Of a stretch of DNA of 64,000 bases, positions 47,690-60,600 are shown piece by piece. Within the stretch, counting starts at the first letter, position 1; every line of letters starts with the position of its first letter. The DNA is from Epinephelus fuscoguttatus (lineage: Eukaryota; Chordata; Actinopteri; Perciformes; Serranidae). The notes below the pieces were generated by a model. The model did no database searches. It was not told the DNA's origin and saw only the letters and a list, made by a program, of their open reading frames with translations. Location of the stretch: contig NC_064759.1 of assembly GCF_011397635.1 (NCBI RefSeq), positions 22,654,428-22,718,427 on the forward strand, given 5' to 3'. The translations under genes were made by a program, and so were the position numbers.

Positions 47690-48854
47690 TTGCTGATGAG
47701 ATGAGCCTGTCAAGCACTTCAAAGTTGTCTGGTTGAAGCTGTTACATTCCCTCTTCTTGAAAGATGAGCTGAGAACATCTTGACTTGAGGGGAAGGCAAA
47801 CTGTATTCATAAGCATGTGTGAAGACACGCCGATGTCTTTGCAAAGTTGTAGGCTTGTTGTTCTTTCTGTCATGTCTGGCTCCGGCACAACACTGCAGCG
47901 GTTATTCCCCTGCCAGAATCACTGGATGGGTTATGACAGCCATGAGCCCCGTGTGTGAAGCGGCTTGGCAAAGCTGCACACACATATATACACACACACG
48001 CTGAGAGAGACACACAGGCTGGATGGAAAGGTAGTCGTTTCTCAGACTGAGGGATATAACGTTTGCTCTTGTGGCTGCTGGCATCATGACTCAGGGCTGT
48101 GTCTTTTTCCTCAATGCCTCCCATTCTAGTGCAGCTCCCAGTGGGCAGCCCTCCGTAGCATAACATTACATCACTTCAATTAGTGTGTCGTTTTTTGAGA
48201 GGTACAAGAGTCCCGCGCTCGCAGACAGAACACTGCGAGAAGTTCACACAGAGGTACTGACAATCTTGTGAGGTGGGTGGCTGTAATAGTGGAAGAGTTA
48301 TGGATTATATCAGGGCTATAAACCGCCCACTCATGGCAAATTAAAAGAGAACTTTACTCTGCTTCAGAGGAGTCTGAGTTCACACTCCCCTCAAGGAAAA
48401 CCACCAAAGGCTTGAACTTGGCACTTATTAGTAGGTGGGTCCCACCCTCGCTTCTATCAAAGTCAGGCCCCTGATTTATTTTGTGTCATTAGTTGGTTAC
48501 ATTAGAGGCTCCTTCACAGACCAGAACTGGATAACTATCAGCATTTAGCTAACCAGCCCATTACTCTTCCTGTTTGCTTTGCTTTGAGACTAATTTGGGA
48601 TTGGTTTAGAGGAGGTGGACCAAGGTAAATGCACTCACATCTGTGACATCCTGGTCTTGATATGTACTGAGGGTAAAATATTGCAAAGGAAATAGCAAGT
48701 AATACTTTTTAAGGCAGAAAATAACATCATAATGACATTTTATTTGCATTTCCACTTACTCCTGCAATGTTCTTTTTGCCATATCATACAGGCTGTATGT
48801 TTTACATATTTTTTTGTGCTGGATGTAACAAAACTCAAAGCATGATACTAAGTA

Positions 48855-49769
48855 GAGATGAAATGCTAACTTCTTTAATTGAAAATGTTTTGAGAAATAC
48901 TTTGCTAATAATTAATTGATACATCATTTAGGTCATTTTTCAAGCAAAAAATTCAAACATTTTGTATTTTTAGCTTCTCAGTCGTGAGAATTTGATGCTT
49001 TTTATTTGTCTCATATGACATATCTTTGGATTTTGGACTGTTGGTTGCATAAAACAAGCAATTTTGGGCTTTGGGAAATGGTACTGGGTTTTTATTTCAG
49101 AATTTTCTGGCATTTTATAAACCAAACAATACTTGATTACAAGGGCATTGATTTTGTTTCACAAATATGAAACTCCTCCTGCAAATTTTGAGCGTTAAAC
49201 ACTTAATTTCCTGCATTCTGGTGAATTTTATCCACGAATATCAAAGCCCTCTGCTACTACGTTTTTTATTGGCGGCGACAAACTCATTCATTCATCTTCT
49301 AACCGCTTCATCCTCTTGAGGGTCGCGGGGGGGCTGGAGCCTATCCCAGCTACATCGGGCGAGAGGCAGGGTACACCCTGGACAGGTCGCCAGACTATCG
49401 CAGGGCTGACACATAGAGACAAACAAACATTCACACCTATGGACAATTTAGAGTTACCCCAATCTGCATGTCTTTGGACTGTGGGAGGAAGCCGGAGTAC
49501 CCGGAGAGAACCCACGCTGACATGGGGAGAACATGCAAACTCCGCACAGAAGGGCTCCCACGCCCGGGATCGAACCGGCAACCCTCTTGCTGTGAGGCGA
49601 GAGTGCTAACCACCACACCACCGTGCCGCCTGCAACAAACTCACATATTCTAAATATTAAGGGGTGTGTGTCCTCTGCTCCGCCCCCCCGAAATTGACAC
49701 CTATTCATTAATGTTAAAATAATGTGCAGATTAACTGATAATGAACATATTGATTAGTTGCAGCTCTAA
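48855..49769. repeat. AATCGATTA-type MITE split by later insertions
   Basis: The left part (48855 to about 49140) has 'gtcatttttcaagcaaaaaa', 'tttggattttggactgttgg' and 'tctggcattttataaaccaa'. The right end (about 49715-49769) has 'cagattaactgataatgaac' and 'ttgattagttgcagctcta'. These are the two ends of one teleost MITE related to the copy at 1024-1369. About 570 bp of other repeats lie between. Confidence 0.55.
49287..49631 (-). mobile_element. tRNA-derived SINE (V-SINE/Mermaid-like), about 345 bp, with a 12-bp target duplication
   Basis: On the minus strand the head reads GGCGGCACGGTGGTGTGGTG, then GTTAGCAC, and later GGTTCGATCCC, the A- and B-box of a tRNA-derived promoter. The body contains phrases common to teleost genomes ('catgtctttggactgtggga', 'ggagaacatgcaaactccgc', 'ctggagcctatcccagct'). 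Flanks are gcgacaaactca (49275-49286) and gcaacaaactca (49632-49643), a target duplication with one mismatch. It is essentially full length and recent relative to the surrounding repeats. Confidence 0.85.
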
Positions 49770-51113
49770 CGCAAAGTATCAAATGCCAAACAATTCAGTA
49801 TCATGAGTGAAACTGATACTATGAGGATACAGAGGCAATATGTGACAGCCTGTTTGTATACAGTGACAGATCTGTTCACGCTGTTTGAAATCAGCCTATG
49901 CTTACATTAATGTAAAGATGGATGATGTCCCCATGGATGTTTCTCTTGCTGTATAGTTTCCAATCCTACAGACTTTCAGCACAGATAGAATTTATCTCTG
50001 CTGCAAGATGGTAACGCCATTTCCTCTTCTGATCCTGCATACTGTTAATTAATACCTCTCCAAGATCGGATTACATTGTCACATTTCCAGATATAATTAT
50101 TGGATTACGAGTTCTTAGATGTCTGGGATTTAGACCGTGATTAAACAAGTCCAAGTCAAATAGAAAATGGCAGTAATTATATCATTTTTTTAAGAGGATT
50201 TGAAGTTGTTAGATGATTTCAGTCACATTTTCGCCTCATATAGCTCTCTGGTTTCACCAACTATTCCTGGTTGATGAGCAGCAGAGACAGTTAAAATTAC
50301 TTATGATTTTGTACAGGAGGAAATTGGCCAAACATGCTGTTTAGCTTTGACCATCCCCCTCCTCATTGTCAAATGGGGGAGTAGGATTCCTGAGCTGTCT
50401 GGCTGCGACTTCAAAGCACAGAGCTGGGAGTTATAAAAGGGCTCTGATATCAGTGGAGCCTCCGAACCCTCACCCCTCTATCCCCCTGCCCTGTCCTGGG
50501 GGATGGGCTGAAGGATGGAGTACAACCAGGAGAAGAAAAAAAACAAGCGCTAACATCAGTTTGTGTAAACCTGTGAATCTCCTCAGTGAAGCAGTCATTT
50601 CTATTCAGCAAACTGTGAATGCTTTGCAGTGCTTTGGCGAGAAATAACAAAAGATCAAAGGGTGCAAAGACCTGTTTAAATATTGATATTCCTGCAAACT
50701 GTGATTCAAGATTGCAGCTGGCTTGTTGCCGTCAGTATGTAACCCTATACGCTCCTTTAAGAGTGGTATTAGCTGACAAAGAGAGCGTGATTCAGCAGGA
50801 TGACTTGGCTCATCCTGGCTACAGTCATCACGCTTTTTGACATTTCTCTGCAGGTGCTTGAGACACGTCTTTCCCGTCCAAGCACCTGGTGTAATATAGA
50901 AATATTACAGGTGAGATCAAAGTGGGAGTCCAAGGATAATCGTCCACCTCACCCTCCAAAAATGAGTCTAGTCTGCGGTTATTGAATATATAAAATATAT
51001 AAAAAACTCCAAACTCTGTACTTATCCAAACCTGCGTTCGTTAGTGGAAGAGCTCTGTGAAGGTTCACTGTGTTTCACCTCTGGAAACATCAACACATCA
51101 ACAGTCCAGATCC

Positions 51114-51140
51114 TCACACACACACACACACACACACACA
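51114..51140. repeat. (CA)n microsatellite
   Basis: About 13 CA units in NKD2 intron 3. Confidence 0.85.
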
Positions 51141-52210
51141 ACCACAGTGCTTCATTTTGGAGCTTCAAACAGACATGCTTGGATGCCCAAATAATGACAG
51201 GCTAATTCAGCCTTTCAGCACCATCTTTTGTCTCAAAGCTTCCCACAGACTTGGCCTGTGAAGAGGGAGTGTGTCAACATTTTAAATTCCACAACAAAGA
51301 CCTTTATTATTCCACTTTGAAAGGTTAATAATATCACACTTGAAGTTAAAAAGGCTCGGTTAGGGATTCGGCTGGATGCGACGAAGTGCCAAAAGGGCTG
51401 AGACACAAATTTATTTTGACTTGCGGAGAGTTACACAGCACTCACCCCTCAATAATAAATTTAGTTTAAGAGCAGAGTTCCCAAGCAGCTCACTCAACTA
51501 ATTGTAAGCTAATGTTTTTTTAACATTCATTTGGAATCTGTGAATAAGACTTTCCCCTTATATAAAAATCCTCATTTGGCGATTCTGCTCAAAATGGATG
51601 TTTTGTTTGGACAGTTTTAGCTGCTGGGCATTTGGGGATATCTTCTAGTCACCATGTTCATTTTGAGTTAGCAGTATTTGATTTGGAGCTGAGGCTGGGA
51701 TATCTGTGTAATCTTAAGGCTGTGGCCCTAAATGACATTTTATTTTTCAGTGCAAGTTTAAAATTGAGGTCATATCTGTTTTTGAGTTGTGTGCAGTGGA
51801 TACAATCCTGGAGCTCCTGCAACTACTTGAAGATTTCTTTTAAGAAATATCCCATCAGCAACATCTCATGACTTTTCCCTTCTGCCTATCTTATGAACAC
51901 AAATGACTACAAAAAGCCCATCCCTGATGCAGCACTACCAGGGTGCAATAGCCTACATGGTGGAGAGGAGACAAAAAGGTGTGCTTATATATGTACTGCT
52001 TTTGAAGGGACTTGAAGGCATTTGGAGAGTTTGTTTTTTTCCACCCCTTCTTTTTTTTTCTTTTTTTTGGAAATTGGCTTCACAAGAAGGCGAGCTGTGA
52101 GCCTTCATCTCTGAATGAAAAGCATGTGGCTGGCATCCAGAACAGCGGGGTCTTTCAGCACGGCCCCGGCAGACATCTGTTCCTGGTTTGTACAGCAAAA
52201 TCCTGGAGCA

Positions 52211-52340
52211 GGGAGAGGGGCTGTGGTGGGAGGGGGGTGGTGGGGAAGAGGAAAAGAGGAGGAGGAGGAGGAATTGGGGGGTTTAAGGGTGATTTTTTTT
52301 TCATGGGGGAGATATTTGAGGGGTTTTAAAGGTAGTGGGG
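52211..52340 (+). repeat. G-rich purine tract with G-quadruplex potential
   Basis: Closely spaced G-runs at 52211-52245 (GGG, GGGG, GGG, GGGGGG, GGGG with loops of at most 7 nt) are followed by (GGA)n and further G5-6 runs to about 52340. Another G-run of 10 lies at about 52390. All G-runs are on the sense strand of the NKD2 intron. Confidence 0.7.
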
Positions 52341-53834
52341 GAAGGGGAGTAATGGAGAGACTCATCCGCCTTGTCCCTTGCATTGTCTGGGGGGGGGGGC
52401 AGGAGCTGACCATTGATCTCACCGCCAAATCACCAAATCACACCGCTCTCTTGGGCCTCTTCTTTCTATGTTGGCTGCCATTTGTCCAGAACAAACATTC
52501 ATCTCTCTGTCAGCGTAAACATCATCACCTGGTTGGCTCCGACACTTGTCACAAATGCGAGATGCTAGTTTTAGCCGTTCTTTCATGTTGGAGTGTTTAA
52601 GTGCGTATCACCACATGGCTTCGCCTGTGAGTCAGAGGTCGAGTCCCTCTCAGTCTGTCTGTGTTTGCGAGTGAATGACTGAGTGAGAGGCAGAGAGTGG
52701 TTTGTGTGGCCTGGGCCCTAATGGAGAAAGACATTAGAAACACTGCAGGCAGATTAAATGTTTATTTTTCTGAGGATATTTATACGGCCTGAAGTACTTT
52801 GAAGGAGTTTGCTCACTTTCACCCTAATTCCCCTGTGACCTGCACTCATGAAGGGAGCAAGGCCTCTCTCTGGGCATCAGGAGGAATCTGAGTCATCACA
52901 CATTGGCTCACAATCTGTCAGCACAAACCAGGGCTGGATTTATTTATCAAGAGGCGTCTGGGATAAAATGAACCGTGGGCCCCCATTAATCCTCCCACCC
53001 CTTTGATTTTTGGGTCCAAATTACATTTTTACACAGGGCCTGAGTTTAGGATAAATCCCGAGGCCACCTTTAGTATCATAATATTTTGATTTTTATTGTG
53101 CTGTAGTGATGCATTTTACCAAACAAATTTGCGCTTACAATTATCAAATTTTTTGCATGCATTTTCATATTACGTACCATTAATTCGTACTGTGCCGAGG
53201 TACAATTGCCAATCCTGTCCACTATCCTGCCGCTCAGCTTTCACGATTTATGCTGTCCTGTACCCAAGTACACTGCAGCCATCATCTACATGACATTTTT
53301 GTTGTGCTACAGCAAAGAAAAGGGTGCCGCAGACTGACACTGCTGCCCTAAGAGCTGCCATCAGTGGGGACCAGCGTAGCAGTGAGGCGAAGCTCTACTT
53401 CTAGCCAGAGGAGGTGCTGCTACTACTGTCAGGCACAGAGCGCTCCACCTCTTGTCGGAGCTCCAACTGGAGGTTGAAGGCAACAGAGAACCCGGTTCTG
53501 GGTCTGTCTGTGGCAGGCTGTGCTGCCCTCTGATATAGAGGCATCAGTATTGAATTGAGACTGTTGCATAACCTGACAAAAACTCCTTTTAGTGGCCCTT
53601 AATAGCAGTCCACATCTGTGTTTTGGTGCAGTTGGTGTTTACAAGTACCATTCTGAAGAACACATCAACCATACTCAGGAAAACCTTTTCAAGTGGAATT
53701 GGGCACAGATCAGCATACCACGTCTTGGTTATCGTACACTAATCAGCAACTGGTCTTTGGGGTCAAGTGTACTCAGATCTGGGTCCCTAATGGTCACTCA
53801 GAGAACCTGATGTCACCTATTTTATCCAGTTGGT

Positions 53835-54640
53835 AATCTAGAGAGTTAAACATTTGGGAAGTATGTTTATTTCCCTCTCTTGCATCCTCCTCTCTGAGTT
53901 AGATCAGATTAGAAGATTGATAGCACTCTTATATCTGTACAGACAAATATGAAGCTACAGCCAGCAGCTTATCTTAGCGTAAAGATTGTAAACGGCTAAC
54001 CTGACTACAAACCACCTACAAGCACATCTAAAGGTGCTTTCAGACAGCGAGTGGTTGCCACTGTCTGAGAGCACCTTAAGGCCACATTCAGACCAACAGT
54101 CTGAAAAAACACAGCTCTCTCATTCATGTGAATGGATTCAGTCCGGTGGTGCAGCCGGGTTGCCAAAGTAGTGCCCTCCAGCAAAACAAAACAAAACAAA
54201 AAATGCAGGGTTGCCCAAAAGAAAAAGTTGAACTTGGCTCAAGATTTGATGCAATGCAGCGCCATTTGGCAAAGTTCTGAATTAACCAATCACAAACATG
54301 CAAGATAACATTCCTGGTGGATTACTGTGATCACTGTATTTCCACTGTTTACCTTGCTATCTTCAAAACATTATGAAACAACACACCCCCACCGATGCAT
54401 GTCAAGATCATTACTTAACACGTTACATCTCGTTTGGTTGGGAAGTCACATGTCCTGCTAAAAAATAGTCCCCGAAAAAGAGATGTGACATGTAAATTTT
54501 TGTTACCTTCGACAGAGTCAGTCAACTGTTTTCCCCTGTTTATGGTCTTAGTGCAAAGCTTAGCTTACCAGGTCCTGGCCTTAGCTTCATATTTACTGTA
54601 CAGACATGACAGTGATATCAGTCAATAATATAAGCATGTT
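53835..54640. repeat. Fold-back MITE split by another repeat
   Basis: The left arm (53835 to about 54030) contains 'ctgtacagacaaatatgaag', 'ctacagccagcagctta' and 'gcgtaaagattg'. The right arm (about 54415-54640) carries the inverse: 'agcttcatatttactgtaca', 'gacatgacagtgatatc' and 'tatggtcttagtgcaaagct'. Both halves belong to a widespread teleost element with 'tttgggaaatacgcttatt'-type ends. Confidence 0.6.
54030..54300. repeat. Second repeat nested in the fold-back element
   Basis: It begins with 'aaggtgctttcagacagcga' and contains 'aaggccacattcagaccaac' and 'ttcatgtgaatgga', phrases typical of a different teleost MITE. Its right boundary is not clear. Confidence 0.4.
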
Positions 54641-55989
54641 ATATAGCATATAAATGCCTATTCTGCCAAGGGTATCATAAAAGAATAGGCGTATCAAAAT
54701 ACACATAACACACAACAGCATTTTATCCACATGGCATATTGGTATATGAATGTAGATTTCTCTTACAGGTCCAAAGAGAATAGTATATATTTAGACAAGA
54801 GAAATGACAGTCGCTTCCTTCATTAGTGGAGCTCTTATCTGCAGACATATGGAATGAAGCTCTGTCGCCTTTGGAGCTATCTCCCTCCCATCATCGCTGC
54901 TTTGAAGTCGCTTCTTGTCACTGCTTTTCATGATATTTATGAGATATCTGATTGAGCGCTTCAGAGAGATCAGCACAGGCGCAGATTGCAGCAAGCCACC
55001 AAGCATGCAATTATATGTGAATATCTTAACTTCCTGAGTGGAGCCCCTCCCAGGTTTTCAGTGACATGACATGACCTAGACGTGCATGGTCAGTGATGAC
55101 AGCAGGGAGACCTCACTTCCCCTTCATGGTTAGAGTGCTGGTGGCTGTTTGGGGCAGCCCCGCCTAGGGTTAACACTGGTCTGTGTCTTTGCTCTCGCTC
55201 CCTGCCAGGGGAAAGAAAATACCTGAAGCTGGAGCCCAGTGCTTAGCGCTGACATTTTTGGCAAAGGCTGCTGGATCCAAGTCTGTGTTTGATCTTATGC
55301 TTCTCCCAGCCAAGTAAAACACCGGGAGACTCAAAGGTTATTACATTTTAGTGTGTAAGGTATGTTTCCACATAAACCCCTGTTCCCCCTTAGAAAGCTT
55401 TAGCTCTTTTCCAAGTGGACTTCATTTTGCAAGCCTTAGAGCAGCCAGGGGAATATCATATTTTTTCAGTTATGGTTGTTGGTGGTGTTATTATATGCTA
55501 TCATTATAGTCATTGTTAATTGATTACATTGTTTAAACTACATCCTCAGTGAGCGTAGAGTGCATGTGCGGAGCTCAGGGAGGACATAGAGAGCGTCAAT
55601 GTATAACTGGAACATTATCAGAAGAGGCATTTCAGATCTATGTTTGCTCAATATTTTGTTGCTTTAAATATTTGCAGATTGAAAGGGAGACTGAGGTTTC
55701 GCTTGTTTGTTTAAAGAGGACAGGGGATTCCTCTTTTGGACATGGGTTTGTTATCCTATGAATTCAGCCAGTGGAAACTTGAGATTGTCTCCACAAAGGT
55801 CAGATGCTGACCTGACATATATTCCACAAGACAAGCACAGAGGGGAAACTAAATAGCAGTGTGCAGCACAATAGCCTAATAGATATGAATGACTTAGTAC
55901 ATAAATCCTTGGCATGGATACCTCTACTTTTGTTGTGCGCGTAAGAAAAAAAATACATACAATCTCAACAAAAATGGTGTTAAACATAA

Positions 55990-57310
55990 CCCAAAAACGT
56001 CTCTTCGGTTCATAATCATAGGGGAACCTATTTTGGTGTTACATGGCACCCATCTTTTAAAGGTTCTATGCAGCACCTTTGTCAGATAGTGCTATATAGA
56101 GCCATTAGAGGTGCCACATAGCACGACATTGTTTTTAAATTTTTGAGCCTGGGTGCCCTTGAGTAATGACAGATAATAGCATTAATTATAATTATGTTAT
56201 ATAATAATTTTACTTTAAATATGAATAATTGTCAGTTATTTCTTATGAAATGTTGCCGTAAAAGATTCAGAATCCTAGACTTAATACTTGCTGATAAACA
56301 CAATAGGTTCTCTTTTCAAACCTGCAATTTTTGTCATGCATATGGGGCCAAGAAGTTTAAAGTCACTGTTTCAATGTGTTATCTTCTGGAAATACACTAG
56401 CCATATTTACACTGCCTGGTTAAAGCGGGAATATTGTGTAATGTTCTGTATGTAAGGTATGATAGCGGAAAGGGGGGGCAGGGATGTCTTGCCTCTTAGC
56501 AGGGAACAGAGGTAGTAACAGTCCCGTAATGAGGTCTGTGTAAAATGTAAAACCAGAAAGGCATTACCAAAGGTGGAACGGGTGTGACGTTTTGATTACG
56601 TATTACGATGACCCACCACACGAGGTTAAAAAGCCGCTGTTAGCAGTTAGTGGCTAACTCAGAGAAGAAGAACAGTGGTCGTAAATGTCTTTAAAGTGGG
56701 AAAACAATGAGATTCGGAAGATTCTCACCCTCTTAGCAGAGGACGAAATCAACCACCTTATAACCAACAGTAGTTGATTGTGATTGACATGTTATGCCAT
56801 TGTTGTTGTTTAGAAAGTGCTACCGACATGTATGTTAAATATCACACGAGAGGCCAACGCTGTTGTTACATGTCACGCCCATCACATCTCTTTTGGCTGG
56901 GATGCAGTGTATAATCACACACTGGAGCTGAATGATGCTGCCGTCGTTTGGTTCTGTGTGAAAATGCAAAGGAGGCATAAAGAAGGGGCTTTGTAGCGGC
57001 CCTAAAGCATGATCTCTGTGTAAGAAGGGTTACTGTTTGTATGGCATTTTAATGTGGTGTTGTATTCTTTCCTCAGTAAATTAAATTAAACTAAGCAAAC
57101 AAACAAACCAGTGGAGAACCTCTAGAGAACAATACAGGGGCTTAAAAGATTCTCCACCTGCTCTTCAGCGTAGTTTATTTTATTTTATGGGTGACAGAAC
57201 CAGCGGAGAATCTCTAAAGAACCATAGAGGGGCTTAAAAAGTTTTGGGTGTCACGGCAGTGCTATAAAGCACCTAAACCCATGCCACAGAACCAACATTT
57301 TTCAGAGGAC
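55990..57310. repeat. GGTTCTAT-type MITE ends flanking another element
   Basis: The left segment (55990-56160) has 'ttaaaggttctatgcagcac', 'gtgctatatagagcc' and 'aggtgccacatagcac'. The right segment (57100-57310) has 'taaagaaccatagaggggct' and 'agtgctataaagcacctaaa', roughly inverse in order. The middle (about 56405-57010) begins 'tacactgcctggttaaagcg' and looks like a separate non-autonomous element. Boundaries are tentative. Confidence 0.4.
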
Positions 57311-57579
57311 ATATAATCTCCAAAATGTGTTAAAAATTGAGTTGGACCTTTGTGTTTTCATCAACACTTCTTATGTTGTGATGCTGCATGCATCATCTTT
57401 TGGCCCTTTGGTGGATTACATCCACTTTCTTTGTTGTTCATGTATTAAAAGCAGTCAGAGTCACCCCTGAATGCTTCGAAACTGCGTTCTTGCTCCACAT
57501 TCCTGAACCTGATGCCCTGCTAGGTTCGAGACTGAAGAGTGAAACACCACACACCACAAACCCTGGCTTCCTGTATGCT

Positions 57580-57606
57580 AAAAAAAAAAAAAAAAAAAAA
57601 AAAAAA
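57580..57606. repeat. 27-nt poly(A) run
   Basis: An uninterrupted A27 follows 'ttcctgtatgct'. It might be the tail of an old retrocopy, but no recognisable retro-element body precedes it. Confidence 0.8.
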
Positions 57607-60600
57607 GCACAGTGGACAGAGGGCACTCAGAGCTGCTGGCGTTGTTGCTCATTGTTGTGATATTGTGCTGTTTAAGGCCTCTACTTTCCTAAGTTTTCTT
57701 TACATGAAGATCAAGCATTCTGCAAAGGTGTTATGCTCATGGTTTATGCTCCAGGTGTCCCATGTGAGATTTAGGAGCATTGCTCAGATTCAAGTGTTTA
57801 TTCCATACAAGGCACCAATACCTGAAGTTCATTCTGACAACACAAAAATGTGGAATTTATGGCAGAACTTTGCTCATAGGTGAACAAATTTTACACAACA
57901 TCCATCTTCCTGTCCTCCAGTTTCATATACAGAATGCCATAGCACAACATTTATCAAACATATCCAAACCCAGACCGGAGTTAGGCATCTTTCTCCTCTG
58001 CTCTGAGCTGAGCCTCCCCCTCTTTGGGACCCCAAGCCTGCACATGTGTAGGTATCGCTATTACTCAGCTCATAAAACGCCACAGTCCCATCTGAAAGTG
58101 GTTAGCTGTTGAAACACACTAGCAGCTTCAAAGCTTGGATCCAGGCTCTGCAGACAGCACAGGCCTGGCCCGTCCTTCTGCACATCACATTCCTCTCCGA
58201 TGGGGAATGGCTGCAAACTTGCTTTTGTTACACAAACCTGTTCCCGTCATCAAAACCCTCAATGGGTCTCCATTAAAAGGAAGTGGTTTATTTTTGTCAT
58301 GGGTGGTAGTTTTTCTGGGGAATTAAATTCGGGAAGGAATGACTGCAGAGTGATTGTTGAGGAGAAATATGAAAACAGCAGCTCTAACAGTCTGCGTTGG
58401 TGTATTTATACACCGAAGCACCTTTTGTACTTTTTCTATATGTGACAAAAAGGGAGGGAGAGGATGAAACGGTGCTGAAAGAGGCCACTGTTCTCATTTC
58501 CTCTGAAGGCAGCCTTCTTTTCTTCCCCCACCCATTTCTTTCCTAAGCCCCGTCCACTTCAAAAGCTGACCTGGCCCTGTGTGTGCCATGTAACTTGTTT
58601 ACCTAAAGGCTCATTTCAAATAAACAGCAGTTCTCCTTGAGATGCCTGCCCCCCTCACTGAGAGCCTTTCAAAGACACCATCTGCTTGTAGGAGGTGCTT
58701 CACTAAGAAAACGCTCTCTTCTAAATCAGGATTTTATTTCATGATATTGCTGCTGGGTGACTTTTGTTGCAGGTAGCTTTACAAAAAGCTTACAGTGTAC
58801 CAAATGTGCTAAAACAGTGTCGGAAAGTAAGACCTTTAGCACATAGAAAATCTGCCTTTGAAAGTTTACAGCAACAGTGACGATTTAAGCAGCAGATTTG
58901 CCAATAAATAAATATAGCACGATCTTAGATATGGGCGTCCCCTCCAAGGTCTTTCTCTATAAGCAGCACCTACTTCTTCATGTTGATAGGGGCTGACTGA
59001 TCCTATCGCTTCAAGAATGCCAGTGTATCAGAATATCTGAACTTTTACCCCCAGTGTCATGTGCTCGGCTTTGAGCACTACTCTGTCCTGGCAGCACCTG
59101 ATTATCTCATAGCTTTAAAGGTGTTATTGCACATCAGCCTCTTCAGCTTTTTGAAGCATAAAACGTCTTTCAAGCACTTTTATCAAACGTTAAGTGTCAC
59201 ACTTAGTGCTCTTAAGTGGACTGCCTCTAGACGTGCTGTGTGATAGAGCGCAAGCCTCCATCAGACTTGTAGCTTTATACCTGAGATAAGATAAGAATAT
59301 ACAAGCAGCTAAGCTAAGCTAACTCCGCTCATGTTTAAGTGCTCTTTCATATTGCCTCACGGCCCTGGTTTCCAGTAATTATGGCTGTGAAAGCAGCAGC
59401 TCTCTGTGCGCTCTGCTGAGCTGCCCTCTGCACCATAGCCTTTTGATCTCTGCTTGTGCCATGGATGAATTACGTTCCAGAATTTCACACTGGGGAACAG
59501 TGTTTCAGACACACACAGCTAGTCTGTCAGGTCACTAAAGTGCACACATGGCAGCTTCGGTCCAAAAGGAAGAAGCACAGATGTTGCAGTCTCGCCGACC
59601 GTGGCCTCAAAATCTCTGCGTGACATATTTCCGTGTCTGTGATGTGTCACAAATAAAAATTATAATTCCTGGTTTGCACCATGTGGCTTTAAAATTCTTG
59701 TCTTGTAGCTAAATTCTCAAAAGTAATTCATCATAAGCATACCCTCATCCTTTTTCTTTTTTTTTTTCGACCAGTAATTTTCTTTGAGAATAATTCAACG
59801 AAAATATGAATGAGCTTTGCATGATTTTGGAGCTCCAGTAATTGGCCCATGTGCTACTTTTTTTTTTTTCATCTGTTCATCTTCAGCTTTCAACTTTGTC
59901 CCTTTTTTCATGGGAAGTTGCATCTCATATGCCAAAGCATTACAGGCAGTGGCCCTTTGGCAGTGATCCATTTTATATGTCCAGGCTTCCTTCACATCGT
60001 CTGAATATCGTGGAGTCTCCTCTGCTTCCTGCACCCAGCAGGAGTGTATTTTTAGGAATCCTCAGGAAAACACTTGGTGTTGACCCTGGGATGACCCACT
60101 GTCCAGTTCCAGGACTGTGAGGAACTTCACAGCTTGGAATTAAGCCTGTTCTTGCAGTGTCAAGAATTCTCGTGGTCTTTGAGACTGGCAATCCCAACCG
60201 GCTGCAGGAGACAGTCAGAGAGTTACACAACAACACAGAGAGAGAGAGCGAGACCGCAGATAAAAGAGGTTCAGCCACTTTGAATATGCAGCAGCTCTTT
60301 TTTTCTCTTCATGTCAGATTTAAGATATTTAGTGTCAGAAACTGAGCAGCAGTCTGCAAAGCCAAGACATTTTTCATCCAAAGCCTTAAATATTTTATAG
60401 TAAGGAGGAACAGTATCAATTATGCAAACAAGCGGTGTCTCCTGGGACCTGAGGTTTGGCAAGTGCCATTGAGAATAGTTAGGCTATAGCAGATGAGTTA
60501 TTAGGGGCTCTGCCTGTGAGCTTGCCTGTCTACCTTGGTTATTTGTTGCATCCTACTGCACTGAACTCTGTATTTTGGCGGCCTGTGACCAACAAGCCTG

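Noticed and set aside
49288-49609. Two 97-codon open frames on opposite strands
   Set aside because: Both fall inside the tRNA-derived SINE at 49287-49631 and are non-coding.
52012-52600. Overlapping open frames of 105-161 codons on both strands
   Set aside because: They arise from the G-rich purine tract, which is stop-poor by composition. Translations are low complexity (GGGG, EEEEE, PPPP) and lack family resemblance.
57388-57883. Frames with poly-lysine or poly-phenylalanine around 57.58 kb
   Set aside because: The runs are simply the A27 homopolymer translated.
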